Below are positions 62,714 through 64,000 of a DNA stretch of 64,000 bases, in pieces. The stretch spans positions 12,775 to 76,774 of the forward strand of contig JBDZVD010000018.1 in the NCBI GenBank assembly GCA_040255525.1, given 5' to 3'. The notes under the pieces are model-generated. The model was given only the letters and a program-made list of their open reading frames with translations, was not told the origin of the DNA and ran no database searches. A program made the translations under genes and the position numbers. The stretch's first letter is position 1. The number at the start of each line of letters is the position of its first letter. Source of the stretch: Rugosimonospora sp040255525. GTDB lineage: Bacteria; Actinomycetota; Actinomycetes; Mycobacteriales; Micromonosporaceae.

Positions 62714-63203
62714 GGGGTACTCCGGGCCGAGTCGGGTTCGAGGTCGGGGCCGTCCGTCGGCCGCGCAGGGGTGCCGGTGGCGTCGGTGAAGCGGGAACCC
62801 GTTGCGCCCTCCGGGTTGGCATGGAAGGCCACGGGTCGCCGCTCGGTACGGGTCGACGGCCAGCCGGAATACGTCCGGGCGCGCATAGTGGCCCACGACG
62901 TCGAAATCGAACCGGGTGCCGGGCGGCCGCCGGGCACAGCCGGTCCGTCTCCGGCCCGGGTACCCGCACCGCGGCCGCCAGGTACCGCGCGAACAGGTCG
63001 CGTCCCTGCGCCGTACGCGCACCGACCGTGGCGCCGAAGTCCGCTCCGCGCGGATAACCGCCGAGGAAACCCTCTGGCAGCACCACCAGCGTCGCGCCGG
63101 ACCGGCCGGCCTGCGCGACCCACCGCTCGGCGGCGGCCACCGATGCCGCGGTATCGAAAGCCACGGCCGGCGCCTGCACCGCGGCCACGCGAACAGAGGT
63201 CAT
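62710..63203 (-). pseudogene. Nitrilase with large internal deletion
   Basis: The N-terminus is typical: VRVAAVQAPAVAFDTAASVA, then TLVVLPEGFLGGYPRGADFG with the catalytic Glu. After about 88 residues the middle, including the catalytic Lys and Cys, is missing. The C-terminal piece FDFDVVGHYARPDVFRLAVD follows in another frame, and a final frame change leads to GSRFTDATGTPARPTDG and a stop at 62710. The gene was once coupled to the RedY-like ORF; it is now dead. Confidence 0.8.
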
Positions 63204-63301
63204 GGCGACGACTCTGCCGGCCCGCGTCGAGTTGGGCGAGTGCCGTGAACGACAGCAACCGCTAGATTCTCGTCATACGATCAGAGGTCCATCACGTAGC
63301 C

Positions 63302-63950
63302 ATGGTGGTGTCGGCAGGGATGCCCATCTTCGAGGCGGCGGTGCCGTGCGAGGTCTTCGGCATCGGCTCTAGCCCGGTCACCCTGGCAGCCGGGTTCGTG
63401 CTAGCCGAAAGCGGCACCGTGGATGTTCTGGACCGGGCAGACACGCTCATCGTCCCGGCCTGCGCCAACATCCACCAACAGCCACCGCGGGCCCTGGTTG
63501 ACGCGGTACGCGCCGCCTACGAGCGCGGTACCCGGATCCTGTCGATCTGCTCAGGCGCGTTCCTGCTCGCCGCGGCCGGCGTACTTGACGGCAGGCGCGC
63601 CACCACACACTGGATGCACGCCGACGAACTGGCCCGCCGCCTGGTCACCCCGCCGCACCGCGATGGCGGGCAGGCCCAGTACCACCGGCTGCCTCCGGCC
63701 AAGGTCGGCGACGACTGGCTCGCGCGGCTGCTCGACTGGGCCACCGACAATCTGCACGAACCCCTGACCACTGCCGACCTCGCCACCCGGGCACAGGTCA
63801 GTGTGCGCTCGAACGAAGGTTCGCCACCACCCTGAACACCTCACCCCTGCAGTGGCTGCTGCAACAACGCATCCGGCAGGCGCAGCAGCTACTGGAAACC
63901 AGCGACCTGTCCGTCGATCGGATCTCCAGCCGGTGTGGCTTTGGCTGTCG
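63302..63950 (+). pseudogene. GlxA-type (DJ-1/PfpI + AraC) regulator, degraded
   Basis: Segments of a transcription factor are recognisable: GMPIFEAAVPCEVFG, LAAGFVLAESGTVDVLDRAD, ILSICSGAFLLAAAGVLDGR, ATTHWMHADELARR and VTPPHRDGGQAQYHRLP, then the AraC helix-turn-helix start LTTADLATRAQVSVRS. Two internal deletions (after CEVFG and after HADELARR) and a frameshift near 63815 break it. The continuation LNTSPLQWLLQQRIRQAQQL is in another frame and ends at RCGFG (63950). It is divergent from the nitrilase operon, which it may once have regulated. Homology stops abruptly there. The last 50 bp contain the repeated ATTCCCCAGG, which may mark a further insertion. Confidence 0.8.
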
Positions 63951-64000
63951 ACGATCGCGTTATTCCCCAGGGGTTTCGATCAGGTAATTCCCCAGGCCCT

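Noticed and set aside
1..64000. CRISPR arrays, rRNA or tRNA genes
   Set aside because: No regularly spaced repeats, rRNA signature or convincing tRNA cloverleaf with T-loop GGTTCGAATC-like sequence was noticed by eye; a tRNAscan run would be decisive.

Overview
The window is GC-rich actinobacterial DNA: GTG starts are common, genes overlap by ATGA or GTGA, and many G+C-ending codons are used. Regulator style (XRE/NB-ARC), a PRiA4_ORF3 protein and gene content fit a filamentous actinomycete, perhaps Micromonosporaceae (low confidence). No rRNA, tRNA, CRISPR array, PKS or NRPS was seen.

Position 1-15.1 kb is a glycan-utilisation locus. It holds GH43 (cut by the window edge), GH51 arabinofuranosidase, a LacI regulator, GH95 fucosidase, an LplA/LplB/LplC-type ABC importer, a YesL-like membrane protein, a broken second permease, a GH36 galactosidase and a GH141-like beta-helix enzyme. 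Three related TATCGATA-type palindromes in front of the regulator, the GH95/importer pair and the beta-helix gene look like the LacI regulon. Position 15.2-17.06 kb is a pile of truncated insertion sequences (IS110, IS630, integrase) plus a TPR scrap.

Position 17-58.3 kb looks like a biosynthetic super-locus in two parts. Part A (17.1-38.4 kb): a coupled leftward operon with three radical-SAM enzymes (two B12-type, one HemN-like) and two unknown proteins; a divergent MFS exporter; then, after IS and small-gene debris, a tightly overlapped rightward operon that starts with a 36-codon acidic, Met-rich peptide gene carrying an unusually strong Shine-Dalgarno. A 15-bp-stem hairpin follows, and then two SagB-type dehydrogenases, two paralogous TPR proteins, a MATE exporter, an S9 peptidase, a methyltransferase and a flavin reductase. 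This reads as a RiPP pathway without YcaO. A methionyl-tRNA synthetase with an altered active-site motif sits next to it, followed by a truncated XRE/NB-ARC regulator.

Part B (40.4-58.3 kb) holds the three genes of glutamate mutase (GlmS, GlmE, GlmL), an AMP ligase, an acyl carrier protein and a PLP decarboxylase. Together they match the logic that makes 3-methylaspartate and then 3-aminoisobutyryl-ACP in vicenistatin-type pathways, but here without any PKS. They are joined by a P450, a beta-lactamase-fold protein with Cys in place of Ser, two FGE-fold proteins, a luciferase-like monooxygenase, two ATP-grasp ligases, a FemAB-like GNAT, an MFS exporter and a further radical-SAM enzyme. Whether A and B make one product is not decided by the sequence.

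Position 58.3-64 kb is a decaying flank: a PLD-like pseudogene, a PRiA4_ORF3-family gene, a DinB protein, a RedY-like/rhodanese ORF, a deleted nitrilase and a deleted GlxA-type regulator.
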